From Methylococcaceae bacterium NSP1-2 (GTDB lineage Bacteria; Pseudomonadota; Gammaproteobacteria; Methylococcales; Methylomonadaceae), in the NCBI GenBank assembly GCA_002256685.1, contig NQJH01000154.1:1-5622 (forward strand): a DNA stretch of 5,622 nucleotides, given 5' to 3'. Below the pieces are notes generated by a model. It was not told the origin of the DNA, searched no databases, and saw nothing but the letters and a program-made list of their open reading frames with translations. A program made the position numbers and the translations under genes. Shown here in pieces: positions 1-5,352 of this stretch; positions within the stretch are counted from its first letter, which is position 1; every line of letters begins with the position of its first letter.

Positions 1-121
1 GCAAATCTCAAAAACACAAAAGGTTAAGACGGCGATATAATTTTTCGCTGTATTGTATATCAAATAGAGGTGTTTGAGCTTTGCAATCGAAGTCGAGTAA
101 CCATTATGGCAAACAGTAGCA
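1..121. other. Non-coding left edge, downstream of exbD
   Basis: I see no convincing gene in this stretch. Open frames that cross it run antisense into exbD and carry no recognisable domain. On the minus strand this is the 3' flank of the exbD transcript. A weak GCGA/TCGC inverted repeat is present around 34-48, but no strong stem followed by a T-run is visible, so no intrinsic terminator can be called with confidence. Confidence 0.5.
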
Positions 122-129
122 CTACTGTT
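112..129 (-). repeat. 8-bp perfect palindrome spanning the exbD stop codon
   Basis: AACAGTAG at 112-119 is followed by CA and then by its exact reverse complement CTACTGTT at 122-129. The structure covers the exbD stop codon (TAG on the minus strand, 122-124) and its last two codons. In RNA it could form a 7-bp stem with a 4-nt loop. No T-rich tract follows on the minus strand, so it does not look like a classical terminator. It could protect the 3' end of the mRNA, or be chance. Confidence 0.35.
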
Positions 130-544
130 CTACGGTCACAAATGCCATTTTTGAAATGCCTGCATGTTGCACAGATGCCATTAATTCAGCAACTTTGCCA
201 TAAACAACGCTTTGGTCAGCGTGTAAATGCACTGCCATTTCTGGATTTTTGGCAAGCTCGGCTTTTAAAGCGACTTCTAAATCAGCGAGATTGGCGTAGG
301 GGGTTTTGCTGTCGTTAATGCTGAGGGTAATGGCATTTTTATCATCTATGTACAATTGAAAGGGTTGATCTTTAATGTCTTCTGTCGTTTCAGCTGTTTC
401 GGGTAGTTTCACATGTACGGATTGCGTTACTAACGGCGCGGTGACTAATAAAATAATCACCAACACTAACATCACATCCACTAGCGGTGTGACGTTGATT
501 TCACTCATTGCTTCTGAGCTTTCGCCCTGTGGTTTGAATGCCAT
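122..544 (-). CDS. exbD: ExbD-type biopolymer transport protein
   Basis: 140-residue inner-membrane protein of the ExbD/TolR family. With ExbB it forms the proton-driven motor that energises TonB. The N-terminus is a short cytoplasmic segment followed by the family motif SEINVTPLVDVMLVLVIIL (about residues 14-32). It holds one transmembrane helix (about 22-41) with the conserved membrane aspartate at D23, the residue implicated in proton movement in this family. The rest is a periplasmic domain ending in a typical AxVxHAGI-like region followed by FVTVEQ. Length is normal. The gene starts 2 nt after the exbB stop and its ribosome binding site lies inside the last exbB codons, so translation is probably coupled. 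TolR is the main alternative, but the tonB genes just upstream favour ExbD. Confidence 0.93.
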   Translation of the reverse strand: MAFKPQGESSEAMSEINVTPLVDVMLVLVIILLVTAPLVTQSVHVKLPETAETTEDIKDQPFQLYIDDKNAITLSINDSKTPYANLADLEVALKAELAKNPEMAVHLHADQSVVYGKVAELMASVQHAGISKMAFVTVEQ

Positions 545-546
545 GA

Positions 547-1200
547 TTAATCCTTATTAAAAACGTTGTGCATAAAGCTAGCGACAAAATTTTCTAGCCC
601 AACACGTTGTTGTTTGACGTTGCGTAAAAACATATTGTATGCCAACACAGCGGGAACAGCGACGGCGATACCAATAGCGGTTGCCACTAATGCGTCACCA
701 ATAGGCCCTGCAACCACTTCCAAACTGGTTGAACCACTGGCAGTGATTTGGTGCATGGCGTGCATGATACCCAATACCGTACCAAATAAACCCACAAAAG
801 GCGCGGTACTGCCAATACTTGCCAATATCGTTAAGCCGCCTTCCATCGAGTGTTGTTCTTTTTGCATTTGTACCAGTAGCGCGTGTTCTAACAACTCTTC
901 GGGTTTACCATGAAATTTTAGGCTTTTACCCATTTTTAAAGTGCTTTCGCGTAACCAGTTAAAGCCTGTGCGTGCAATACGCGCTTCTGGACCTCTAAAC
1001 ACAGTGTCGGGTAATTTTTCAGCCGTTGTTAAATCAGCCGCATCCCAAAATGCCTCGTCAAATTTGTTATTGTATGAGCTGTTTTTACTGAGTTGCCAGA
1101 TTTTAAATAGAATCAGCGTCCACGTTAAAACTGAAAAAACGTAGAGCGTGTATTTTGTGCCATCAATAATGGTCTCAGCATGTGCAACATGATCGAGCAT
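547..1200 (-). CDS. exbB: ExbB-type biopolymer transport protein (MotA/TolQ/ExbB proton channel)
   Basis: 217-residue inner-membrane protein of the MotA/TolQ/ExbB family, the partner of ExbD in powering TonB. Three membrane segments are visible: about residues 17-37, 121-148 (GGLTILASIGSTAPFVGLFG, the family signature) and 166-190 (GPIGDALVATAIGIAVAVPA). A long cytoplasmic region separates helices 1 and 2. There is no long N-terminal signal extension, so it is the short ExbB form. At the position of the conserved acidic residue of helix 3 (Glu in E. coli ExbB and TolQ) this protein has Asp (D169). The ATG at 1200 has a clear AAGGAG at 1209-1214, 8 nt upstream. It lies 31 nt after the short TonB gene and directly before exbD, an order that supports one operon. 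Confidence 0.95.
   Translation of the reverse strand: MLDHVAHAETIIDGTKYTLYVFSVLTWTLILFKIWQLSKNSSYNNKFDEAFWDAADLTTAEKLPDTVFRGPEARIARTGFNWLRESTLKMGKSLKFHGKPEELLEHALLVQMQKEQHSMEGGLTILASIGSTAPFVGLFGTVLGIMHAMHQITASGSTSLEVVAGPIGDALVATAIGIAVAVPAVLAYNMFLRNVKQQRVGLENFVASFMHNVFNKD
551..555 (-). promoter_or_regulatory. Ribosome binding site of exbD embedded in the end of exbB
   Basis: AAGGA on the minus strand lies within the last two sense codons of exbB (Lys-Asp), 6 nt before the exbD ATG at 544. The exbB stop sits between this site and the start codon. This arrangement suggests that ribosomes finishing exbB promote initiation on exbD, keeping the two subunits coordinated. Confidence 0.7.
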
Positions 1201-1231
1201 TTGTTTTTCTCCTTAATGTATATTTAAAAAA

Positions 1232-1504
1232 TTAATTGTGTAATATGAAGTTGATTGGTACATGCTCCGTACTGGCAACCGTTGTCTCACCTCGTTTTAC
1301 GGGGACAAAATGCCATGCTTTCACAGCGTCAACCGCCGCTTGATCCAATACGTCATGTCCGCTACTTTGCGCGACCGTCACTTGCTCGCTATCACCCTTT
1401 GCGGAAACCAGTACTTTTAATATCACCTTACCCTGCCAACCCTGACTACGCGCCACACTGGGATATTTCGGCTTAGGGTTATCGCTATAATTCGCACCTA
1501 CTGA
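1232..1504 (-). repeat. Tandem-duplicated TonB C-terminal domain, copy 1
   Basis: This segment encodes the last 90 residues plus stop of the short TonB-like gene. It is clearly homologous at DNA level to 1731-2003, about 499 bp away in the same orientation. Even the stop-codon surroundings match (both end in an ATTAATTGT-like string on the plus strand). The similarity fades just before the SVGANY residues, which marks the domain boundary of the duplication. Confidence 0.8.
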
Positions 1505-1711
1505 TACCTGAGTAAAAACGGGCGGTGTTGGTGTTAGCTCAACAAGATTCGCATGTAACGATTGGATCAAAAAAGGTGCAGGTATCGATACCACTACCGC
1601 CAATATTAACAATAAGTCACGATAGGTTTGGCTTATCCAAGAGGCGATTAATAGAATAATCACCAAGCCCCCTATCAGATAAACCAATGGCGTGGAGATA
1701 ATTTCGTTCAT
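1232..1711 (-). CDS. Short TonB C-terminal-domain protein with two membrane helices and no proline-rich linker
   Basis: 159-residue protein. Residues 1-55 hold two hydrophobic segments (about 8-27 and 33-50) separated by a short loop with an arginine (SQTYRD), which suggests both ends face the periplasm. Residues 70-159 are a TonB C-terminal domain (NPKPKYPSVARSQGW, then GHDVLDQAAVDAVKAWHFVP). By hand alignment this domain matches the neighbouring full-length TonB at 68 of 90 positions, so the pair is a recent tandem duplicate. Only about 18 residues (including TPTPP) join helix 2 to the domain. Ordinary TonB has a long Pro/Lys linker to reach the outer membrane, and that is missing. The N-terminus also lacks the TonB helix with its histidine. 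The ATG start has no clear Shine-Dalgarno, so translation may be coupled to tonB, which ends 19 nt upstream. Its function is unknown: it may be a modified TonB, a modulator competing for ExbBD, or an inner-membrane protein using the domain for another purpose. Confidence 0.85.
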   Translation of the reverse strand: MNEIISTPLVYLIGGLVIILLIASWISQTYRDLLLILAVVVSIPAPFLIQSLHANLVELTPTPPVFTQVSVGANYSDNPKPKYPSVARSQGWQGKVILKVLVSAKGDSEQVTVAQSSGHDVLDQAAVDAVKAWHFVPVKRGETTVASTEHVPINFILHN

Positions 1712-1730
1712 GCGTTTCGTATCATTAAAA

Positions 1731-2003
1731 TTAATTGTCTAACTTAAAGTTAATCGGTACATTCACAGTACTGGCAACAGCAGTATCGCCGCGTTTAGCA
1801 GGTGTAAAACGCCAGCCTTCCACCGCATTAACCGCCGCTTCATCCAATACGTCATGTCCACTACTTTGCACCACCGTCACTTCTTCACTATCACCATCAG
1901 CGGAGACGCGTACCCGCAATATCACTTTACCTTCCCAGCCTCGACTACGCGCCACACTTGGATATTTCGGTTTAGGGTTAGAGGCGTAATTCGCCCCTAC
2001 CGA
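1731..2003 (-). repeat. Tandem-duplicated TonB C-terminal domain, copy 2
   Basis: This is the counterpart of 1232-1504 and encodes the C-terminal domain of the full-length TonB. The protein identity between the copies is 68 of 90 residues by hand count. Several differences are charge changes at surface-type positions (Q/E, K/D, K/E, H/D). That suggests the copies have diverged while each kept its fold. Confidence 0.8.
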
Positions 2004-2534
2004 TGCTTGAGTGGTTTTTTGCGGTGCTGGTTGCGCTGGTCTACTTTGTTGACTAACGGCAGGCGCGGCTTTAGATGGTGCTGGTGTAGCAATAGGCATA
2101 GGGTTAGTCACAGGCAAAGGACTTGGCTCTTTTGCAACTTGTCTCAGTATGGGTTCAGTCTTAGGAATCACCGGTTTTTTAATCACGGGTTTAGGCTTAA
2201 CCACCGGCTTGGGTTTTACAATAGGCTTAGGGGGCGGCGGAACCGGTTTAGGTGGAATGATGGGTTTAGGTGGCTCAACCATCGGCAGCGGTGGTGCTAC
2301 ATCGGCGACAGGCAATGGCACAGCCACTAACGTCACTTCCATTATTGTTTCTGGTTTTGCTATCGGGGTAGGTGCAGCTAAGTTTATCAAGTAAGCACCG
2401 CCTATATGTAGCAACAGCACTAAGACTAATAACAAGCCCATCATAGTCTGAGGTTGCTCTTCACCTGTCAATGTCTCAAACCATGAATATTTTTTTGCCA
2501 TCATCGGTGATACCGTATTATTCAACAAATACAT
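1731..2534 (-). CDS. tonB: TonB, energy-transducing protein for outer-membrane uptake
   Basis: 267-residue TonB. It is anchored in the inner membrane and carries energy from ExbB-ExbD to TonB-dependent outer-membrane receptors. Order of parts: a short cytoplasmic N-terminus; one membrane helix (about 31-52) containing H43, matching the functionally important histidine of the TonB helix; a Pro/Lys-rich periplasmic linker (about 68-170, with PPKPIIPPKPVPPPPKPIVK and repeated KPxPV units); and the C-terminal receptor-binding domain (178-267) with NPKPKYPSVARSRGW and GWRFTPAKRG. The Ser that lies four residues before the histidine in E. coli TonB is Val here. The start is uncertain: ATG at 2534 has GAAGG 14 nt upstream, while the double ATG ten codons later (MMAKKYSW) is also reasonable. 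The gene opens the tonB-exbBD set, 121 nt after hypB. I see no convincing Fur box. Confidence 0.93.
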   Translation of the reverse strand: MYLLNNTVSPMMAKKYSWFETLTGEEQPQTMMGLLLVLVLLLHIGGAYLINLAAPTPIAKPETIMEVTLVAVPLPVADVAPPLPMVEPPKPIIPPKPVPPPPKPIVKPKPVVKPKPVIKKPVIPKTEPILRQVAKEPSPLPVTNPMPIATPAPSKAAPAVSQQSRPAQPAPQKTTQASVGANYASNPKPKYPSVARSRGWEGKVILRVRVSADGDSEEVTVVQSSGHDVLDEAAVNAVEGWRFTPAKRGDTAVASTVNVPINFKLDN

Positions 2535-2655
2535 TATAGAAATTATTACCTTCTCTTAGGTGCATTGACACGCTTATATTTCTTAACACAAGACGCAATT
2601 GCCACGCAGTTCATATAAATAGTTTACCCTCAACACAGTACCTATTTTACCGTAC

Positions 2656-3405
2656 TCAATGCTGATTAAGCCACTCTAGCCACGCGCCCATTGTGTGTTC
2701 TTGGGTTGCTGATAATTGCAATACTTCGATAGCTGGATTAATGCGTTTGGCAAATTCGATACAGCGATCCACATCAAAATTGGTATAAGGCAACAAGTCG
2801 ATTTTATTGATAATCATCAAATCAGCGGCATGAAACATATCAGGATATTTCAGTGGTTTATCATCGCCTTCCGTCACTGATAACACCACCACTTTATGCG
2901 CTTCGCCTAAATCAAACGAAGACGGGCAAACTAAATTGCCAACATTTTCTATCGCCAATAAACTGTTATCAGGCACCTTTAATGACTGCACCGCATGACC
3001 GATGTCATGGGCATCTAAATGACAGGCTTTACCGGTATTAATTTGCAACGCAGCAACACCGGTCGCACGAATTCTATCGGCATCCAAATCAGTTTGTTGA
3101 TCGCCTTCTATCACAAAAATAGGGCGAGTATTTTTTAATGCGTTAATAGTAGCGACTAATAACGTAGTTTTACCTGCACCCGGACTTGAAACAAAATTCA
3201 GCGCGAAAATACCGTGTTGTTGAAAATACTGGCGATTTTGTTCCGCATAACCGTCATTTTTTGCCAATATATCTTGCTCAACACGCACCAAACGTTCACC
3301 ATGCGTCTCCTGCGCGTGGCTATGTGAATGTTTATCATCATGATGGTGATGATGAGGTTTGAGAGGGGAAAGCTTAGATGAACCACAACCGCAAATACCG
3401 CACAT
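2656..3405 (-). CDS. hypB: HypB, GTPase and nickel-binding hydrogenase maturation factor
   Basis: 249-residue cytoplasmic GTPase that works with HypA to insert nickel into the [NiFe]-hydrogenase large subunit. The N-terminus MCGICGCG matches the HypB high-affinity nickel motif (CxxCGC). A histidine-rich stretch with nine His follows between residues 18 and 35 (HHHHHDDKHSHSH), typical of nickel-storing HypB types. The GTPase domain has the P-loop SSPGAGKT (73-80), the metal-site segment NTGKACHLDAH (C128, H129), C160 in NLVCPSSFD, and the NKID guanine-specificity motif (200-203). I chose ATG at 3405 over the in-frame GTG at 3411. The ATG gives the exact family N-terminus and sits 5 nt after AGGAG, whereas the GTG overlaps that site. 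The gene is 8 nt downstream of hypA and is complete. Confidence 0.97.
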   Translation of the reverse strand: MCGICGCGSSKLSPLKPHHHHHDDKHSHSHAQETHGERLVRVEQDILAKNDGYAEQNRQYFQQHGIFALNFVSSPGAGKTTLLVATINALKNTRPIFVIEGDQQTDLDADRIRATGVAALQINTGKACHLDAHDIGHAVQSLKVPDNSLLAIENVGNLVCPSSFDLGEAHKVVVLSVTEGDDKPLKYPDMFHAADLMIINKIDLLPYTNFDVDRCIEFAKRINPAIEVLQLSATQEHTMGAWLEWLNQH

Positions 3406-3410
3406 ACACA

Positions 3411-3415
3411 CTCCT
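3411..3415 (-). promoter_or_regulatory. Ribosome binding site that fixes the hypB start
   Basis: AGGAG on the minus strand overlaps the hypA stop codon (TAG, 3414-3416) and lies 5 nt before ATG 3405. An upstream in-frame GTG at 3411 falls within the site and so is unlikely to be the start. The overlap with the hypA stop suggests coupled translation of HypA and HypB. Confidence 0.8.
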
Positions 3416-3755
3416 AAATAACGATTAATTCTTTAATACGCATCGATTGACCTTGCAACACCGTTACGCCAAAACTACCGCAATGATGACACGGGTCATG
3501 CAATGTCTCTAATAAAACTTGTTGCTGGCATTTCGGACAAATGCCCTGCCCTGCTATTTTGATAATGACTAATTCCGCGTGTTCTGCCAAGGAGTTTTTC
3601 ATCACCACCTCAAAACCAAACCGTAGCGCGTCCGCTTCAACACACGATAATGCACCAATTTCTAACACCACTTGTTTAACTTGCTGAAAGCCTTGTTGTT
3701 TAGCCTGAGTCTCTAGCGTTTCTAACACACTTTCTAGTAGGGAGATTTCATGCAC
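3414..3755 (-). CDS. hypA: HypA, nickel metallochaperone for [NiFe]-hydrogenase
   Basis: 113-residue cytoplasmic protein that binds nickel and delivers it, with HypB, to the hydrogenase large subunit. It begins with MHE, the invariant nickel-binding N-terminus of HypA (His2). It carries the zinc site as two pairs, CPKC (C73, C76) and CHHC (C89, C92). Length is normal for the family. The start is a GTG at 3755, fixed by the need for MHE at the N-terminus; the ATG at 3751 is in another frame. The gene overlaps the end of the upstream protease gene by 8 nt (sequence GTGCATGA holds both the start and the TGA stop), which points to co-translation. The family also includes HybF, which differs mainly by hydrogenase context. 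Confidence 0.96.
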   Translation of the reverse strand: MHEISLLESVLETLETQAKQQGFQQVKQVVLEIGALSCVEADALRFGFEVVMKNSLAEHAELVIIKIAGQGICPKCQQQVLLETLHDPCHHCGSFGVTVLQGQSMRIKELIVI

Positions 3756-4242
3756 GGGCGTACGCCTGCCACGCAGTCAACGTCGGTTGTGCTAATAATT
3801 TCTCCACAAAAATAATCGCTTGCCGCAAACTCTCTGCCGCTGTTTCCGATAATCCATCGCCTAATTCAAACTGCACAGCCTGCATAGTCAGTAAAAAACA
3901 CGGTGGCGGCGCGACTTTTTCAATGTCTTGATAAACCTGCATCACTGAGGCGGGATTCATCGCATGAGTGGTATAACTATTATCACAGATGGGGTGTAAT
4001 TGACTAAAAGCAAGGGGCTGAGTATTGGCAACTGACGCATCAGCAAATAACACCAGTTGCCGCTGTTTTAAATCCAGCGCGTGTTCGATTTGCAACTGAA
4101 AATCCGTTAATAATTCAACGTCTTGCAAACAGTCATCGGGTAACTGTTCTAATAATAACGGTCCTAACGCATCATCACCGCGACTGGGATTACCGTAGGC
4201 TAATAATAAAATCGGTTTGCTAAACATAGTAGGAATTATCAT
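3748..4242 (-). CDS. [NiFe]-hydrogenase maturation protease (HycI/HybD/HoxW superfamily)
   Basis: 164-residue endopeptidase that removes the C-terminal tail of a hydrogenase large subunit after nickel insertion. The N-terminus shows the family signature ILLLAYGNPSRGDDALGP. Alignment with E. coli HybD places the three metal/nickel-sensing ligands at D24 (Glu16 of HybD), D68 in LFADAS (Asp62) and H93 in TTHAMNP (His93), so the site looks complete. The GNPSRGDDALG and DFQLQIEHALD motifs resemble proteases serving group 3, HoxW-like, cytoplasmic hydrogenases, but the substrate is not in the window, so no specific symbol is given. ATG 4242 has GGA 6 nt upstream; a second ATG at 4227 is possible. 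It is the first gene of the protease-hypA-hypB set. A truncated second copy lies at 5353-5541. Confidence 0.92.
   Translation of the reverse strand: MIIPTMFSKPILLLAYGNPSRGDDALGPLLLEQLPDDCLQDVELLTDFQLQIEHALDLKQRQLVLFADASVANTQPLAFSQLHPICDNSYTTHAMNPASVMQVYQDIEKVAPPPCFLLTMQAVQFELGDGLSETAAESLRQAIIFVEKLLAQPTLTAWQAYARA
4055..4212 (-). repeat. Direct repeat copy A: N-terminal part of the maturation protease gene
   Basis: This 158-bp segment of the intact protease gene matches 5366-5523 in the same orientation, 1311 bp away. I counted 27 mismatches by hand, about 83% identity, with no gap. It encodes roughly residues 11-62, from ILLLAYGNPS to LKQRQL. Confidence 0.85.
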
Positions 4243-4344
4243 CGTTAGTCCAAGTTACCTCATATCACTAAATAGAAAGGATTGCTCGGAGTGTTGGTTG
4301 TGACGATTGTAATGCACATTGACCTCACCTATCAGATGAAATTT

Positions 4345-4372
4345 ATTATGCTCATTTAATACAGAGCGTCAC
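4345..4372 (-). promoter_or_regulatory. Weak sigma70-like promoter candidate for the protease-hypA-hypB set
   Basis: Read on the minus strand, GTGACG (4372-4367) is followed after 16 nt by CATAAT (4350-4345). This would place transcription start about 100 nt before the protease ATG. The -10 is a five-of-six match and the -35 four of six. In AT-rich sequence such matches arise often, so this is only a candidate. I saw no convincing sigma54 (-24/-12) or FNR-type site. Confidence 0.22.
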
Positions 4373-4407
4373 TACCATTAAGTTAAGAATTATTATTGTG
4401 TTCGTAG

Positions 4408-4425
4408 GTGCGGATTTATCCGCAC
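4408..4425. repeat. Palindromic intergenic repeat, GTGCGGAT arms
   Basis: GTGCGGAT (4408-4415) and ATCCGCAC (4418-4425) are exact reverse complements separated by TT. The unit is preceded by TTCGTAG. Similar 'GTAGGTGCGGATT...' units recur between genes in several sulfur- and methane-oxidising gammaproteobacteria, from general recollection. Within this window it is single-copy, so its dispersed nature is an inference. It could form a short hairpin on either strand. Confidence 0.6.
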
Positions 4426-4570
4426 TGTGCGCATGAAAATGAGTTGTTGTTTGCGTAAAAAATAACAACGTTAGAATCTTGTTTTTATAATTCTAGCGGG
4501 AAAACATCAATTGCTTATAATAATTATTGAGCGTACATGATTATTCGCCACGTTGTGTATTAATGTAGGA

Positions 4571-4625
4571 TAAGTAGAACGTAGTGAAACCCATCATTTG
4601 CGGTTTAGCCTTACTACGCGACTTA
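4571..4625. repeat. Imperfect inverted repeat, possible degenerate dispersed element
   Basis: The left arm has TAAGT (4571-4575) and CGTAGT (4580-4585). The right arm has the complements ACTACG (4613-4618) and ACTTA (4621-4625), separated by 4 and 2 nt respectively. The centre includes GTGAAACCCATCATTTGCGG. This resembles, from memory, the 'GTAGGGTGGGTAGAACGAAGTGAAACCCAAC' intergenic repeats of various bacteria, but decayed. It ends 16 nt before the Mut7-C start codon, where no good ribosome binding site is seen. Confidence 0.5.
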
Positions 4626-4641
4626 CAATCTCAATAGCCAC

Positions 4642-5324
4642 ATGAAACCAGAATATACAGCAGAGTTTCGTTTCTACGCGGAACTGAACGATTTTTTGCT
4701 AGCAGGACAACGCAAGCAAACGCTACCCTATCATTTTAGCGGTCATCCAGGAATCAAAGACCCTATTGAAGTTTTTGGTGTGCCGCACACTGAAGTAGCG
4801 TTAATCATCGTCAATGGTCAGGCGGTGGGGTTTAACTATCAGCTCCAGACTGGCGATCGTGTTGCGGTCTATCCGACGTTTAAAAATCTGGACATCAGTT
4901 CTGTATCTAAACTGCGTGAAAAAATCTTGTGCAAACCCCGTTTCATTATGGACGTGAATCTGGGCAAACTTGCCAAACGGATGCGTCTGTTGGGTTTTGA
5001 CTGCCTTTATCGCAATGATTATAAAGATGTGGAAGTAGCGAATATTTCGGTAAGTGAGCAGCGTGTCGTGTTGACCCGTGATCGGCGGCTTTTGTACGCC
5101 AAGCAGATCAGCCACGGCTATTGGGTGCGGTCGGTCGAGGTCGACTGATTTGCAACGGTGTTCTGAAGTCCGTCGCCAAAGCCGATGTTCTGGCGCGTCT
5201 CGAACCCAAGACCAAACTTTATTATGAAGATTTCTATCAATGTAGCGAGTGCCAGCGCGTCTACTGGAAAGGCTCACATATAGACAATATGCGGCAACGC
5301 TACGGTGTTTTTCTAGCCCTGTAA
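4642..5324 (+). pseudogene. Broken Mut7-C RNase-domain gene (ubiquitin-like + PIN-like + zinc ribbon)
   Basis: The first open frame (4642-5148, 168 residues) begins with a ThiS/MoaD-like ubiquitin-type domain (about 5-82, ending in QTGDRVAVYP). A PIN-like Mut7-C RNase domain follows, FIMDVNLGKLAKRMRLLGFD to LTRDRRLL (about 101-151), with candidate catalytic acids D104, D129 and D147. The frame stops just after GYWVRS. The family's C-terminal zinc ribbon continues in another frame from about 5121 to 5324 (LICNGVLKSVAKADV, QCSECQRVYWKGSH). Normal members have roughly 20 more residues between these parts, including the first Cys of the RCxxCN pair, and those are absent. An internal deletion of a length not divisible by three, probably near 5130-5146, explains this better than a single-base shift. 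No clear ribosome binding site precedes ATG 4642. The N-terminal product might still be made, but the zinc site cannot form as usual. Confidence 0.82.
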
Positions 5325-5352
5325 GTTTTTACGCACGTCGTACGAATTCCCG

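Larger units (their letters stand above)
4243..4641. other. 399-bp intergenic region between divergent genes
   Basis: No gene can be supported here. The minus-strand protease gene and the plus-strand Mut7-C gene are divergent, so promoters for both could lie inside. The part nearest the protease gene is plain AT-rich sequence with one weak promoter candidate. The middle holds a perfect 8-bp-arm palindrome (4408-4425). The part nearest the Mut7-C gene has two perfect TATAAT strings on the plus strand (4486-4491 and 4516-4521), but neither has a recognisable -35 at normal spacing. An imperfect inverted repeat (4571-4625) follows. A ten-codon open frame at 4433-4465 (MKMSCCLRKK) is too short to support. 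Confidence 0.6.

Noticed and set aside
70..318. Open frame of 82 codons at the left edge, plus strand
   Set aside because: Most of it is antisense to exbD, and it has no recognisable motif or ribosome binding site.
1854..2330. A 158-codon plus-strand open frame and a Gly-rich 81-codon frame opposite tonB
   Set aside because: They are antisense to the Pro/Lys-rich linker of tonB, which is low in stop codons on the opposite strand. Their composition is the mirror of that linker and no domain is seen.
2535..2655. Intrinsic terminator or Fur box between hypB and tonB
   Set aside because: Only a 5-bp stem (AGTAC/GTACT) with a 10-nt loop and no T-run is visible, and no convincing match to the 19-bp Fur consensus was found by eye.
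4433..4465. Ten-codon open frame MKMSCCLRKK between the divergent genes
   Set aside because: It is too short, has no clear ribosome binding site, and sits next to a palindromic repeat; chance is sufficient.
4472..4495. TAGAAT/ATTCTA inverted repeat as a hairpin or operator
   Set aside because: Six-bp AT-rich arms with a 12-nt loop are expected by chance in AT-rich DNA, and no T-run follows.
5118..5165. Programmed ribosomal frameshift in the Mut7-C gene
   Set aside because: No slippery heptamer is evident, and about 20 conserved residues, including a zinc Cys, are missing from both frames. A deletion fits better.
4801..5277. A 158-codon minus-strand open frame opposite the Mut7-C gene
   Set aside because: The plus strand encodes clear Mut7-C motifs in two frames over the same DNA. 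The antisense product shows no recognisable family.
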